Positions 52,278-60,352 of a DNA stretch of 64,000 bases are shown in pieces. Source of the DNA: Chelatococcus composti (GTDB taxonomy: Bacteria; Pseudomonadota; Alphaproteobacteria; Rhizobiales; Beijerinckiaceae); contig NZ_JACHEH010000005.1 in the NCBI RefSeq assembly GCF_014201415.1, forward strand, positions 310,001-374,000, written 5' to 3'. Under the pieces are notes generated by a model that saw only the letters and a program-made list of their open reading frames with translations, made no database searches and was not told the origin of the DNA. Positions within the stretch are counted from its first letter, which is position 1. The number at the start of each line of letters is the position of its first letter. Position numbers and translations under genes: made by a program.

Positions 52278-52837
52278 TGAGCCGGTTCACTGTCACGGAG
52301 CTGCCCCTGCCGGGCCTGAAGCTCGTCGAGCGCCGGCTAATGAGCGACGCGCGCGGTTTTCTCGCCCGGCTGTTCTGCAGCGAGGAACTGGCTGCGGCAG
52401 GCTGGCGCAAGCCTGTCGTGCAGATCAATCACACGTGCACGGTCAGGCAGGGCGCCGTGCGGGGCATGCACTTCCAGCTGCCGCCGTACGCCGAGATGAA
52501 GCTGGTCTCGTGCCTGAAGGGTGAGGTGTGGGACGTGGCGGTTGATCTGCGGGCGGGCTCGCCCACCTTCCTGCAATGGCATGCGGAGTGTCTGTCGGCG
52601 CAGAATGCGAGAGCCCTGCTCATTCCGGAAGGCTTCGCGCATGGATTTCAGGTGATGTCGGACGGAGCCGAGCTGCTTTATTGCCACTCCGCGCCCTATT
52701 CGCCCCAGGCCGAGGCGGGGCTCCACCCGCAGGATCCGCGGCTCGCCATTGCCTGGCCGCTGCCGGTCGCGGATCTGTCGCAGCGGGATGCGACACGGCC
52801 CTTCCTTGAGCCGTCGTACGCGGGGGTGATCCTATGA
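52277..52837 (+). CDS. dTDP-4-dehydrorhamnose 3,5-epimerase family protein (RmlC-like)
   Basis: 186 residues, cupin. Conserved parts: RGMHFQLPPYAEMKLVSC, GEVWDVAVDLRAGSP and LIPEGFAHGFQVMSD. In this context it acts on a CDP-4-keto sugar, not dTDP-rhamnose, since no RmlA, B or D gene is present. It may epimerise C3 and/or C5 before or after C-methylation. Linked to rfbG by TGATG and to the C-methyltransferase by ATGA. Confidence 0.92.
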   Translation: MSRFTVTELPLPGLKLVERRLMSDARGFLARLFCSEELAAAGWRKPVVQINHTCTVRQGAVRGMHFQLPPYAEMKLVSCLKGEVWDVAVDLRAGSPTFLQWHAECLSAQNARALLIPEGFAHGFQVMSDGAELLYCHSAPYSPQAEAGLHPQDPRLAIAWPLPVADLSQRDATRPFLEPSYAGVIL

Positions 52838-54057
52838 GATGTCGTCACTGCTCGGCTCCGCTGGAGCACAGCTTCGTCGATCTGGGCCATGCGCCGCCGT
52901 CGAACGCCTATTTGACGCAGGATGATCTGCGCCGACCGGAGACGACCTATCCCCTGCGCGTGCTCGTCTGTACGGAATGCTGGCTCGTCCAGACGCAGGA
53001 CTTTACCCGCGCCGACGAGCTCTTCAATGCGGAGTACGCCTATTTTTCCAGCACCTCGAAGGGGTGGCTCGCGCATGCCCGGCGCTATTGTGAGGACATG
53101 CGTTCGCGCCTCAGCCTCGACGGGCGCAGCTTCGTGATCGAGGTCGCCTCTAACGACGGCTATCTCCTGCGGAATTTCGTCGAATGGGGCATTCCCTGCC
53201 TCGGCATCGAGCCCACGGCGAGCACGGCGGCGGCCGCCGAGGCACTGGGTGTGCCCGTGCTGCGCGAATTCTTCGGCGAGGCGCTCGGCGCGCGCCTGCG
53301 GCAGGAAGGCCGCCGGGCGGATCTGATTGCCGGCAACAATGTCTATGCTCACGTGCCGGACATCAACGACTTCACGCGCGGGCTGAAGGAGGCGCTGAAG
53401 CCGGGCGGCACGATCACGCTGGAGTTCCCGCACCTCTTGAACCTCGTGCGGCTGGGTCAGTTCGACACCATCTATCACGAGCACTTCTCGTATCTGTCGC
53501 TTGGTACGGTGAGGCGCATCTTCGAGGCCGCTGGCCTGCGGGTCTTCGATGTCGAGCAGCTGCCGACACACGGCGGCAGCCTCAGGGTCTTCGGCTGCCA
53601 CGCCGACGACAGGCGCCCGACCACGGCGGCAGTGCGTGACGTGCTGGCGCGGGAGCGGGAGGGGGGGCTGCAGGAGCTGTCGACCTTCCTCTCCTTCCAG
53701 CAACGGGCCGAGCGCATCAAGCTCGACTTCCTCAGCTTTCTCTTGGAGCAGAAACGGGCCGGCAAGCGCGTCGCCGCCTACGGCGCCGCCGCCAAGGGCA
53801 ACACGCTGCTCAACTTCTGCGGCGTCAGGCCCGATCTTCTGCCGCTCGTCGCTGACGCGGCGCCTGCCAAGCAGGGCAAGTTCATGCCCGGCAGCCACAT
53901 CCCCATCGTCGCGCCGTCGCAGCTGCGCGCCGAGCGACCCGACTTTCTCGTCATCCTGCCGTGGAACATCGCGGACGAGGTACGGGAGCAATGCCGGGAT
54001 CTCGCCGAAGCCGGCACCCGTTTCGTTACGGCCGTTCCGTGCCTGGAGGTTCGATGA
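52834..54057 (+). CDS. SAM-dependent sugar C-methyltransferase (TylC3-like)
   Basis: 407 residues with three parts: a zinc-binding N-terminus (CRHCSAPL and VCTECWLVQ, four Cys), a SAM-binding domain (VIEVASNDGYLLRNFVEWGI) and a C-terminal domain with a Rossmann look (GKRVAAYGAAAKGNTLLNF). This is the layout of NDP-4-keto-hexose 3-C-methyltransferases such as TylC3, which make mycarose-type branched sugars. With RfbF and RfbG it predicts a CDP-3-C-methyl-6-deoxyhexose, as in yersiniose- or virenose-like sugars. Branch position is inferred from the family. Confidence 0.9.
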   Translation: MRCRHCSAPLEHSFVDLGHAPPSNAYLTQDDLRRPETTYPLRVLVCTECWLVQTQDFTRADELFNAEYAYFSSTSKGWLAHARRYCEDMRSRLSLDGRSFVIEVASNDGYLLRNFVEWGIPCLGIEPTASTAAAAEALGVPVLREFFGEALGARLRQEGRRADLIAGNNVYAHVPDINDFTRGLKEALKPGGTITLEFPHLLNLVRLGQFDTIYHEHFSYLSLGTVRRIFEAAGLRVFDVEQLPTHGGSLRVFGCHADDRRPTTAAVRDVLAREREGGLQELSTFLSFQQRAERIKLDFLSFLLEQKRAGKRVAAYGAAAKGNTLLNFCGVRPDLLPLVADAAPAKQGKFMPGSHIPIVAPSQLRAERPDFLVILPWNIADEVREQCRDLAEAGTRFVTAVPCLEVR

Positions 54058-54896
54058 CCAGAAACGTTCTTGTTACCGGGGCGGGAGGTTTCGTAGGGCG
54101 GCATGTCGTGCGCGAGCTTCTGTCGCGCGGTCAGGTCGTTTCCTTCACGGAACGTCCGTCGCATCCGGTCGTTGTCGACGGCGAGGGGGCCCATTGCCGT
54201 AGGCTTCAAACGAACGATCTCTTTGCTGAATCCCTGGAATGGTGGACGCAAGCCTGCGCCGGGATCGACACCGTGATCCACCTCGCTTGGTATACGGTGC
54301 CTGGTCGTTATCAACGGGCGACGGAGAACCTGGCCTGTGTCGAAGGCACTCTTCGTCTTGCTAGAGGCGCTGCGCAGGCAGGGGTATCCCGGTTTGTCGG
54401 TATCGGGACCTGCGCCGAGTATGACGTCGACCAGTGCCTGCTCTCGATCGACACTCCGCTGCGCCCTCACACGCTCTATGGCAGCGCCAAGGCGGCGAGC
54501 TTCCTGCTGTTATCGGCCCTGTTCGCCGAGCTCGGGGTCTCATTTGCCTGGTGCCGACTGTTCTATCTCTATGGAGCGGGTGAGCATGAGGATCGGCTTC
54601 TGCCCCATGTTCGGCGCCAGCTTGCAGCTGGGCTGCCCGTAGACCTCAGCGACGGCAACCAGATCAGGGATTTTATCGACGTAGCAGAAGCGGCGCGTAT
54701 GATTGTTGATATCAGCCTTGGGGCCGAGACGGGCGCCTTCAACGTCTGCTCGGGAGTGCCGCGGACCGTCCGCCAGCTGGTCGAGCAGGTGGCAGATGAA
54801 TATGGCCGTCGCGACCTGCTTCGGTTCGGGGCGCGACCCAACAACGACTTCGATCCACCATGCGTCGTGGGACGCCCCGGAGCAAGGCCAGCATGA
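54054..54896 (+). CDS. NAD-dependent epimerase/dehydratase family protein (putative 4-ketoreductase)
   Basis: 280 residues, extended SDR. VLVTGAGGFVGRHVVREL binds the cofactor and TLYGSAKAASFLLL gives Tyr and Lys. RLFYLYGAGEHEDRLLPHV is typical of sugar-nucleotide SDRs. By position it should reduce the C4 ketone of the C-methylated CDP sugar as the last step, like TylC4. Overlaps both neighbours by ATGA. The DNA starts to be less GC-rich here, especially over the last third. Confidence 0.88.
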   Translation: MTRNVLVTGAGGFVGRHVVRELLSRGQVVSFTERPSHPVVVDGEGAHCRRLQTNDLFAESLEWWTQACAGIDTVIHLAWYTVPGRYQRATENLACVEGTLRLARGAAQAGVSRFVGIGTCAEYDVDQCLLSIDTPLRPHTLYGSAKAASFLLLSALFAELGVSFAWCRLFYLYGAGEHEDRLLPHVRRQLAAGLPVDLSDGNQIRDFIDVAEAARMIVDISLGAETGAFNVCSGVPRTVRQLVEQVADEYGRRDLLRFGARPNNDFDPPCVVGRPGARPA

Positions 54897-55975
54897 ACAA
54901 AAGACCCGATAATCGCATCTTGTGCCGGTTCGACGACCTGCCGGTTTTTCAGAACCGCATGTATGACAGCAGAGAAGAAGCACGCAGCTGTCCTAAAGGA
55001 AACGTTGTTCTCGTCGAGGACGGTGAGACGGGGCTCATCTATAATAGCGCCTTTGATCCGGCGAAGCTCAATTACGATGGGAACTATCAGAACGAACAGG
55101 GATTTAGTGCTCAATTCCGCTCTCATCTTGAAGAGGTTGCGGATATCGTCGAGCGTCTGCTCGGTCGTCGGCAGATCACGGAGGTGGGATGCGGCAAAGG
55201 TTATTTTCTCGAAATGCTGGAGCGACGCGGCTTCGACATCTGGGGGCATGATCCGGCCTACGAGGGCACCAATCCGCGCATTCGCAAGACCTATTTCGAT
55301 GAAAACCAAGGGCTTCGCTCGACGGGCCTTATTCTGCGTCACGTATTGGAGCATATCGCACGGCCGTTTGACTTTCTATCCGCCATCGCCCGAGCGAATG
55401 GAGGAGGTGGGCTAATCTATATCGAGGTGCCCTGTTTCGAGTGGATCTGCCAGCATCGCTCGTGGTTCGACATCTTCTACGAACATGTAAACTATTTCCG
55501 TATTTCGGATTTCGAACGCATGTTCGGGCGGATTGTCGAGAGCGGTCATCTGTTCGGCGGGCAATACCTTTATGTGGTGGCGGATCTGGCTACGCTCCGC
55601 ACGCCGCGCTTCGAGCCGGCGCACGCGGTGTCCTTTCCCAGTGACTTCCTGGCGTCTCTGGCAGCGACTTTGCGCCACGATGAGCGGACAGCGCGGCCGG
55701 CTGCGATCTGGGGCGGCGCCTCGAAAGGCGTGATCTTTGCACTGCATCGGGAGCGAGCGGGACGGCCGATCGAGACCGTCATTGACATCAATCCGGCCAA
55801 ACAAGGCCGATATCTTCCCGGCACGGGTCTTCGCGCGCAGTCACCGGCGGAGGCGCTGTCTGCACTCCCGCCGGGGTCCACCATTTACGTCATGAACCCG
55901 AATTATCTTGCCGAGATCAAGGACATGTCCAACCACGCTTATGAGTATTTGAAGGTCGAAGATGACAACCTTTGA
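54893..55975 (+). CDS. Class I SAM-dependent methyltransferase (sugar-modifying)
   Basis: 360 residues. The SAM-binding motif is ITEVGCGKGYFLEMLE, followed by RHVLEHIARPFDFL and YIEVPCFEWICQHRSWFD. The C-terminal part (AAIWGGASKGVIFALH) resembles the C-terminal domain of the C-methyltransferase before it, but the N-terminal zinc cysteines are missing. It could methylate the polymer end or a sugar on the chain. Overlaps the preceding gene by ATGA and the next by 14 bases. Its base composition is more AT-rich than that of the cluster core, which suggests separate acquisition. Confidence 0.85.
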   Translation: MNKRPDNRILCRFDDLPVFQNRMYDSREEARSCPKGNVVLVEDGETGLIYNSAFDPAKLNYDGNYQNEQGFSAQFRSHLEEVADIVERLLGRRQITEVGCGKGYFLEMLERRGFDIWGHDPAYEGTNPRIRKTYFDENQGLRSTGLILRHVLEHIARPFDFLSAIARANGGGGLIYIEVPCFEWICQHRSWFDIFYEHVNYFRISDFERMFGRIVESGHLFGGQYLYVVADLATLRTPRFEPAHAVSFPSDFLASLAATLRHDERTARPAAIWGGASKGVIFALHRERAGRPIETVIDINPAKQGRYLPGTGLRAQSPAEALSALPPGSTIYVMNPNYLAEIKDMSNHAYEYLKVEDDNL

Positions 55976-56732
55976 GGATGAAGTGATGTCGCGGCTAGCG
56001 GCGAACGCGGAGGACCACGAGCTGCAGAAGGCAGCGACGGCCTTCATGCGCGAATCCCTGCGGGCTAGGTATTCCTACAATTTTTCATGGCTTGGCCGAC
56101 CGATCATCCAGTATCCGCAGGATATCACGGCCATGCAGGAACTGATTTGGCAGGTGAAGCCGGATCTCATTATCGAAACCGGAATCGCTCACGGTGGCTC
56201 CCTGATCCTTAGTGCGTCGATGCTCGCCCTGCTCGACCTTGTGGATGCGACCAGGGACGCAACGACGCTCGATCCCAGAGTTTCTCGCCGCCGTGTGCTC
56301 GGCATCGACATCGACATCCGCGAGCACAACCGCCGCGCAATCGAGGCGCATCCCATGGCCTCGCGCATCAGCATGATCCAGGGTTCCAGCATCGCGCCGG
56401 AGGTGGTCGACGAGGTGCATGCCTTCGCCAGGGACTACTCGCGCGTGCTTGTCTGCCTCGACAGCAACCATACGCACGAGCACGTGCTGGCCGAGCTCGA
56501 AGCCTACGCCCCGCTGACCAGCGTCGGCAGCTACTGTGTGGTGTTCGACACCGTTGTCGAGGACATGCCGAAGTCGATGTTCCCCGACCGTCCCTGGGGG
56601 CCGGGCAACAACCCGAAGACGGCCGTCCACGAATACCTGAAGTCGCACCCCGAGTTCGAGATCGACCGCGACATCCAGAACAAGCTGCTGCTGACGGTCG
56701 CACCGGACGGCTATCTGCGGCGGAGCCGGTAA
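55962..56732 (+). CDS. CmcI / cephalosporin hydroxylase family protein (probable sugar O-methyltransferase)
   Basis: 256 residues. The SAM-binding ETGIAHGGSLILSASML, the metal-ligand region LDSNHTHEHVLAEL and GSYCVVFDTVVEDMP match the CmcI family. Despite the name, glycan-cluster members are generally regarded as O-methyltransferases (compare rhamnosyl O-methyltransferases). A methyl cap on the chain end would fit the Wzt glycan-recognition domain at 49178-50449. Overlaps the previous gene by 14 bases. Followed by 167 bases with no gene. Confidence 0.88.
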   Translation: MTTFEDEVMSRLAANAEDHELQKAATAFMRESLRARYSYNFSWLGRPIIQYPQDITAMQELIWQVKPDLIIETGIAHGGSLILSASMLALLDLVDATRDATTLDPRVSRRRVLGIDIDIREHNRRAIEAHPMASRISMIQGSSIAPEVVDEVHAFARDYSRVLVCLDSNHTHEHVLAELEAYAPLTSVGSYCVVFDTVVEDMPKSMFPDRPWGPGNNPKTAVHEYLKSHPEFEIDRDIQNKLLLTVAPDGYLRRSR

Positions 56733-56899
56733 TAAGAAAGTTGCCAGTGGCAGGGGAGCTGGGAGGCAGTAGAGCGTTGCAAGGCAAAGTAAATGGTACT
56801 GCGCGGTGAAGGCCTGGGCCTTGTCCCAGAATAATGAGAGCGATCTAGCGTGACGAGAATGGCCGGTCCGGTTCGGGTTGTTCGGGAGAACAGGTGACG

Positions 56900-57850
56900 A
56901 TGGTTGGTGATGCTCGACAGGATGCGGTCGCGCAAGACACGCTGGTTAGCATTGGGGTGCCCACCTTCAATCGGCCGCGTTCGCTTGCGCGGACGCTGAA
57001 GAGCCTTCTGGACCAGAGCTGGAAGAATATCGAGATCATTGTCTCCGATAATGCGTCACCGGACCCCGCAGTAGAGCAGGTAATGCGAGAATTCTGTGAA
57101 AAAGATTCACGCATTAGATATTTCAGACAGGCGGATAATATCGGCGCTTCCAAGAATTTCTTTTTTGTTGTCAAACAGTCTCGTGCTCCATTCTTCATGT
57201 GGGCGGCAGACGACGACTATATTGAACCTTGGTTCGTGGAGCGCGCCGTTCAGCGGCTGCGGCAGGATCCAGCGTTGGTGCTCGCCTCATCGGAGGCTCA
57301 GTATGTGACGCCGGAGGGCGAGCTGCTCGAGTTCCTGCCCGAAGGCGAAGCATTCCGTCGCCCGCTTGCCAAAGGGCCGGTGGACCGCCTGCGCCACATG
57401 TTGAAATATAATTTCGGGAATCTGGTTTATGGGCTTTTCCGCAAGGAAGCTCTGATCCAGGATGGCGAGATATTCTGGGAGAAGACGGGTCTGCTGTCCC
57501 TCAACGAGATCCCGATCTTACTCTACGTGGCATATCGCGGAGAAATACTCGTGATGCCTGAGGTCGGGCTGTACAAGCAGGCGCCGGCACAGGTGCATGC
57601 TCAGGTGAAATGGGAGCTGCGCGGCGGGCGCCTTCCAGCGCCATGTCGGCTGTCCAGTTGGGGTGCTATCAAGGGGACGTGGCGATATCACAGCCAAGCC
57701 CTGAACCATATTGACAGCGCCCTTGCGCTCTTGCCTCTACCTGACAGGGAGAGGACGGATCTCCAAGCTGTCGCGCGAAGCGGGCTTCTTCGGCATTTTC
57801 TATATCTGCTTCTTGGTTATAAACCGCGCGTGCGTCATGCAGGTGGTTGA
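56900..57850 (+). CDS. Glycosyltransferase family 2
   Basis: 316 residues from the ATG at 56900 (GGGAGAACAGG lies ahead; GTG 56894 is also possible). The GT-A fold shows VSIGVPTFNRPRSLARTL, IIVSDNASPDPAV, NIGASKNFFFVV and FMWAADDDYIEP (DxD). The region around 57085-57200 is notably AT-rich compared with the rest of the window. It is similar in layout to the next glycosyltransferase (57837), which overlaps it by 14 bases, so the two may be diverged copies acting in sequence. Confidence 0.88.
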   Translation: MVGDARQDAVAQDTLVSIGVPTFNRPRSLARTLKSLLDQSWKNIEIIVSDNASPDPAVEQVMREFCEKDSRIRYFRQADNIGASKNFFFVVKQSRAPFFMWAADDDYIEPWFVERAVQRLRQDPALVLASSEAQYVTPEGELLEFLPEGEAFRRPLAKGPVDRLRHMLKYNFGNLVYGLFRKEALIQDGEIFWEKTGLLSLNEIPILLYVAYRGEILVMPEVGLYKQAPAQVHAQVKWELRGGRLPAPCRLSSWGAIKGTWRYHSQALNHIDSALALLPLPDRERTDLQAVARSGLLRHFLYLLLGYKPRVRHAGG

Positions 57851-58760
57851 GCCGAACGCGCCGTCACTCACTGTCGGCATGCCCGTCTACAACGGCGAGC
57901 GTTTCATTGCGCGTGCGCTGTCGTCGCTGCTCGAGCAGGATTTCCGCGACTGGACGCTGATCGTCGCGGATAATTGCTCCACAGACGGCACCTGTGCCGT
58001 GGTGGATGCCTTCTGCCGGCTGGACGCGAGAATCCGGCTGGTGCGTCACGAGCGCAATCTCGGAGCTGTCGCCAACTTCCTTTACCTGGCTGAGCAGGCC
58101 GCCACGCCCTACTTCATGTGGGCTGCCCATGATGACGAGTGGAGCAGCAATTATATCAGCGCGTGTCTGGCGCAGCTTGAAGCCCATCCTGACGCCGGCT
58201 TTGCCGGCGGGCGGGTGGTCAATATTGATGCCGAAGGGCAGCAGCTGCGCGAATACGGGTCGTTCGCCCCATTTGCCGTTGCCGATCGCCGGCAGCGCCT
58301 TCGCAACTTCATCCGTGCCCGTGAGGCGGATGGAAAGGCGAACATGATCTATTCGGTCTTTCGCACGCCGCTCCTGCAGACGGTCTGCCGCATCCCCGAT
58401 ATCCTCGACGGGTGGGGTGCGGATATGGCTTTCGTCGCGGCCGCGCTCGCCCGTGCCCGATATCTGTGGGTACACAATGAGGTCCTTCTGAAACGGGTTC
58501 TCAGCGAGAGCGACCAGCAGACGGCCCGTGCGCTCGCGGCCAGGCGCTATGATCAGGTGGAGTGTCGTGGCCACTACCCGCTGCCTGTCCACGAAGCTTA
58601 TACCCGCAGCCTTTGCAAAGGGATGCCGGATCGTGCGACGAGCATGATCGTGAAAACGGCGATGGGGCGGCGTCGATGGGAGCTGCAAACGCGGGAGCAG
58701 GTGACGAAGGTGTTGTCCCTTCCGCAGCGTGCGATCAACCGTCTGGGGCGTTCTTCGTGA
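57837..58760 (+). CDS. Glycosyltransferase family 2
   Basis: 307 residues. PSLTVGMPVYNGERFIARAL, LIVADNCSTDGT, NLGAVANFLYL and FMWAAHDDEWSSNY (metal site) define a GT-A enzyme. The ATG at 57837 lies inside the end of the previous gene. Shares the FMWAA-DD/HDDE style motif and general architecture with the gene before it. Acceptor and donor unknown; part of the glycan assembly line. Confidence 0.88.
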   Translation: MQVVEPNAPSLTVGMPVYNGERFIARALSSLLEQDFRDWTLIVADNCSTDGTCAVVDAFCRLDARIRLVRHERNLGAVANFLYLAEQAATPYFMWAAHDDEWSSNYISACLAQLEAHPDAGFAGGRVVNIDAEGQQLREYGSFAPFAVADRRQRLRNFIRAREADGKANMIYSVFRTPLLQTVCRIPDILDGWGADMAFVAAALARARYLWVHNEVLLKRVLSESDQQTARALAARRYDQVECRGHYPLPVHEAYTRSLCKGMPDRATSMIVKTAMGRRRWELQTREQVTKVLSLPQRAINRLGRSS

Positions 58761-58814
58761 TGCGAACCCGGATTCATGACGGTCTCTTTCCGTCAAGCAG
58801 GAGCTTCCGCCGGC

Positions 58815-60125
58815 ATGCGCTTTCTCTTTTGCTGTGAATTCTACCATCCGAGCGTCGGTGGCGTGCAGGAGGTGATGCGTCAGGTTGCGGAGCGCCTCGT
58901 CGAACGTGGGCACGAGGTTACCGTCGCGACCACGGCGCTTCCGGACAGGAGAACCCGCGTCCACAACGGCGTCACGATCGAGGAGTTCGCGGTCACCGGT
59001 AACCTCGTCTCGGGGCTGGAAGGGGAGGTGGAACGCTACCGGAGCTTTGTCGCAGGCTTCGGCGCCGATGCCGTGCTCATCAAGGCGGCGCAGCAATGGA
59101 CCTTCGACGCCCTGTGGCCGGTGCTGGGCGCCCTGAGCAGCCGCAAGATCTTCATCCCCTGCGGCTTCTCGCGGCTCTACGACCCGAATTTTGCAGCCTA
59201 TTACGAGCAGATGCGGAACGTGCTGCCCCAGATCGACCACTTCATTTTCTACGCCGAGGACTACCGTGACATCGCCTTCGTGCGGCAGGCCGGCTTGCGG
59301 AACTTCAGCATCGTCCCCAACGGGGCGTGCGAGCGGGAGTTCGGGGACGACAAGCCACGGTCTGACCTGCGGGCGCGCCTCGGTGTCGATGCGAACGCAT
59401 TCGTCTTCCTGTCGGTGGGCAGCCTCACGAGCATCAAGGGCCACACGGAAACCGTCGAGGCCTTCGCCCGAATGGACACCGGCGGCGTTCCATCCACGCT
59501 CATCATCAACGGCAACAAGCCGAGTCTTGCCACGACGCGGCAACCCGGTCGCTGGCAGCTCGCCGTCCAGCTGGGGCGGCACCTCGTGCGCAACGTACGC
59601 GAGAGGGGGCTGCGCTCGACCGCCCGGCGGGTGTGGGCGAGGCTCGAGGGGCGTGGCGCGAGCGATGTCGAGGGGCAGATCCGCTACTGGTCGCAGATCG
59701 CGACTTCACAGCTTGGCAAGCAGGTTGTGCTCGTAGACCTGCCCCGATCCGATCTGGTCGATGCCTACCGGACGGCCGACCTGTTTGTCTTCGCCTCCAA
59801 CATTGAGTACTCGCCACTCGTGCTGTACGAGGCGGCGGCCGCGGGTACGCCATTCCTCTCGGTTCCCGTCGGCAATGCGGAGGAGATCGCCCGCCGCACG
59901 GGGGCCGGGCTGATATGTCCCGCCCCGATCGACGAGTGGGGCTTCACTCGGGTTGCTCCGGCAGAGCTTGCCGTGGCGATGCAGCGTGCTATGGAGGATC
60001 GCGCGAAGCTGAAGGAGATGGGACGGCGCGGACGCGCCGCCTGGCGCGCTCATTTCACGTGGCAGCGCATATCCGAACAGTACGAAGAAATTCTTCGCGG
60101 GCCTAGGGCGGCGCCGAACGCGTGA
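58815..60125 (+). CDS. Glycosyltransferase family 4
   Basis: 436 residues, GT-B fold. CCEFYHPSVGGVQEVMRQVAERL forms the N-terminal glycine-rich loop, as FYHPSVGGVQEVMRQV; the donor side has FLSVGSLTSIKGHTETVEAF and FVFASNIEYSPLVLYEAAAAG (E-x7-E type). AGGAG at 58799 supports the ATG at 58815 over an upstream ATG at 58776. A roughly 60-residue basic insert (about residues 240-300) separates the two halves of the donor domain, longer than usual. Predicted inner-membrane associated. Confidence 0.88.
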   Translation: MRFLFCCEFYHPSVGGVQEVMRQVAERLVERGHEVTVATTALPDRRTRVHNGVTIEEFAVTGNLVSGLEGEVERYRSFVAGFGADAVLIKAAQQWTFDALWPVLGALSSRKIFIPCGFSRLYDPNFAAYYEQMRNVLPQIDHFIFYAEDYRDIAFVRQAGLRNFSIVPNGACEREFGDDKPRSDLRARLGVDANAFVFLSVGSLTSIKGHTETVEAFARMDTGGVPSTLIINGNKPSLATTRQPGRWQLAVQLGRHLVRNVRERGLRSTARRVWARLEGRGASDVEGQIRYWSQIATSQLGKQVVLVDLPRSDLVDAYRTADLFVFASNIEYSPLVLYEAAAAGTPFLSVPVGNAEEIARRTGAGLICPAPIDEWGFTRVAPAELAVAMQRAMEDRAKLKEMGRRGRAAWRAHFTWQRISEQYEEILRGPRAAPNA

Positions 60126-60166
60126 CGGCCAGGGATGAGCGGGTGGCCTCCTGTGGGTCTGCGACC

Positions 60167-60352
60167 ATGTTGACTGTCCAATTCCTCTCGCTGCCCGATG
60201 ACCTTTGGCTGCGCCAGTCCCCCGGGCGGGACGGCGTGTACGAGGGCGTGCGCTTTAACGAAGTAGAAGAGGTTTGCGACTGCCTTCGTTGTCCCCGATC
60301 CTGTCGCGCTGGCGTCTCTAACCGGTCGCGGGTGAGGCGGCACTTTTTCTGA
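60167..60352 (+). pseudogene. Possible remnant of a glycosyltransferase N-terminus
   Basis: An open frame of 61 codons from ATG 60167 (76 from GTG 60122). The part LTVQFLSLPDDLWLRQ followed by SPGRDGVYEGVRF looks like the start of GT10-type or related sugar-transferase proteins, whereas the rest (CDCLRCPRSCRAG onward) is Cys/Arg-rich and unlike it. A one-base shift near 60285 would give a more protein-like AFVVPDPVALAS before a stop. The frame ends in TGA directly before the fucosyltransferase ATG. It may be a decayed gene or a chance frame. Confidence 0.35.

Noticed and set aside
52277-52837. Assignment as rmlC of dTDP-rhamnose synthesis
   Set aside because: No rmlA, rmlB or rmlD is in the window, and the gene lies between CDP-sugar enzymes, so a CDP-keto-sugar epimerase is more likely.
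57864-59582. Open frame of 572 codons on the - strand under the GT2/GT4 genes
   Set aside because: It crosses two clear + strand glycosyltransferase genes and has no domain of its own.
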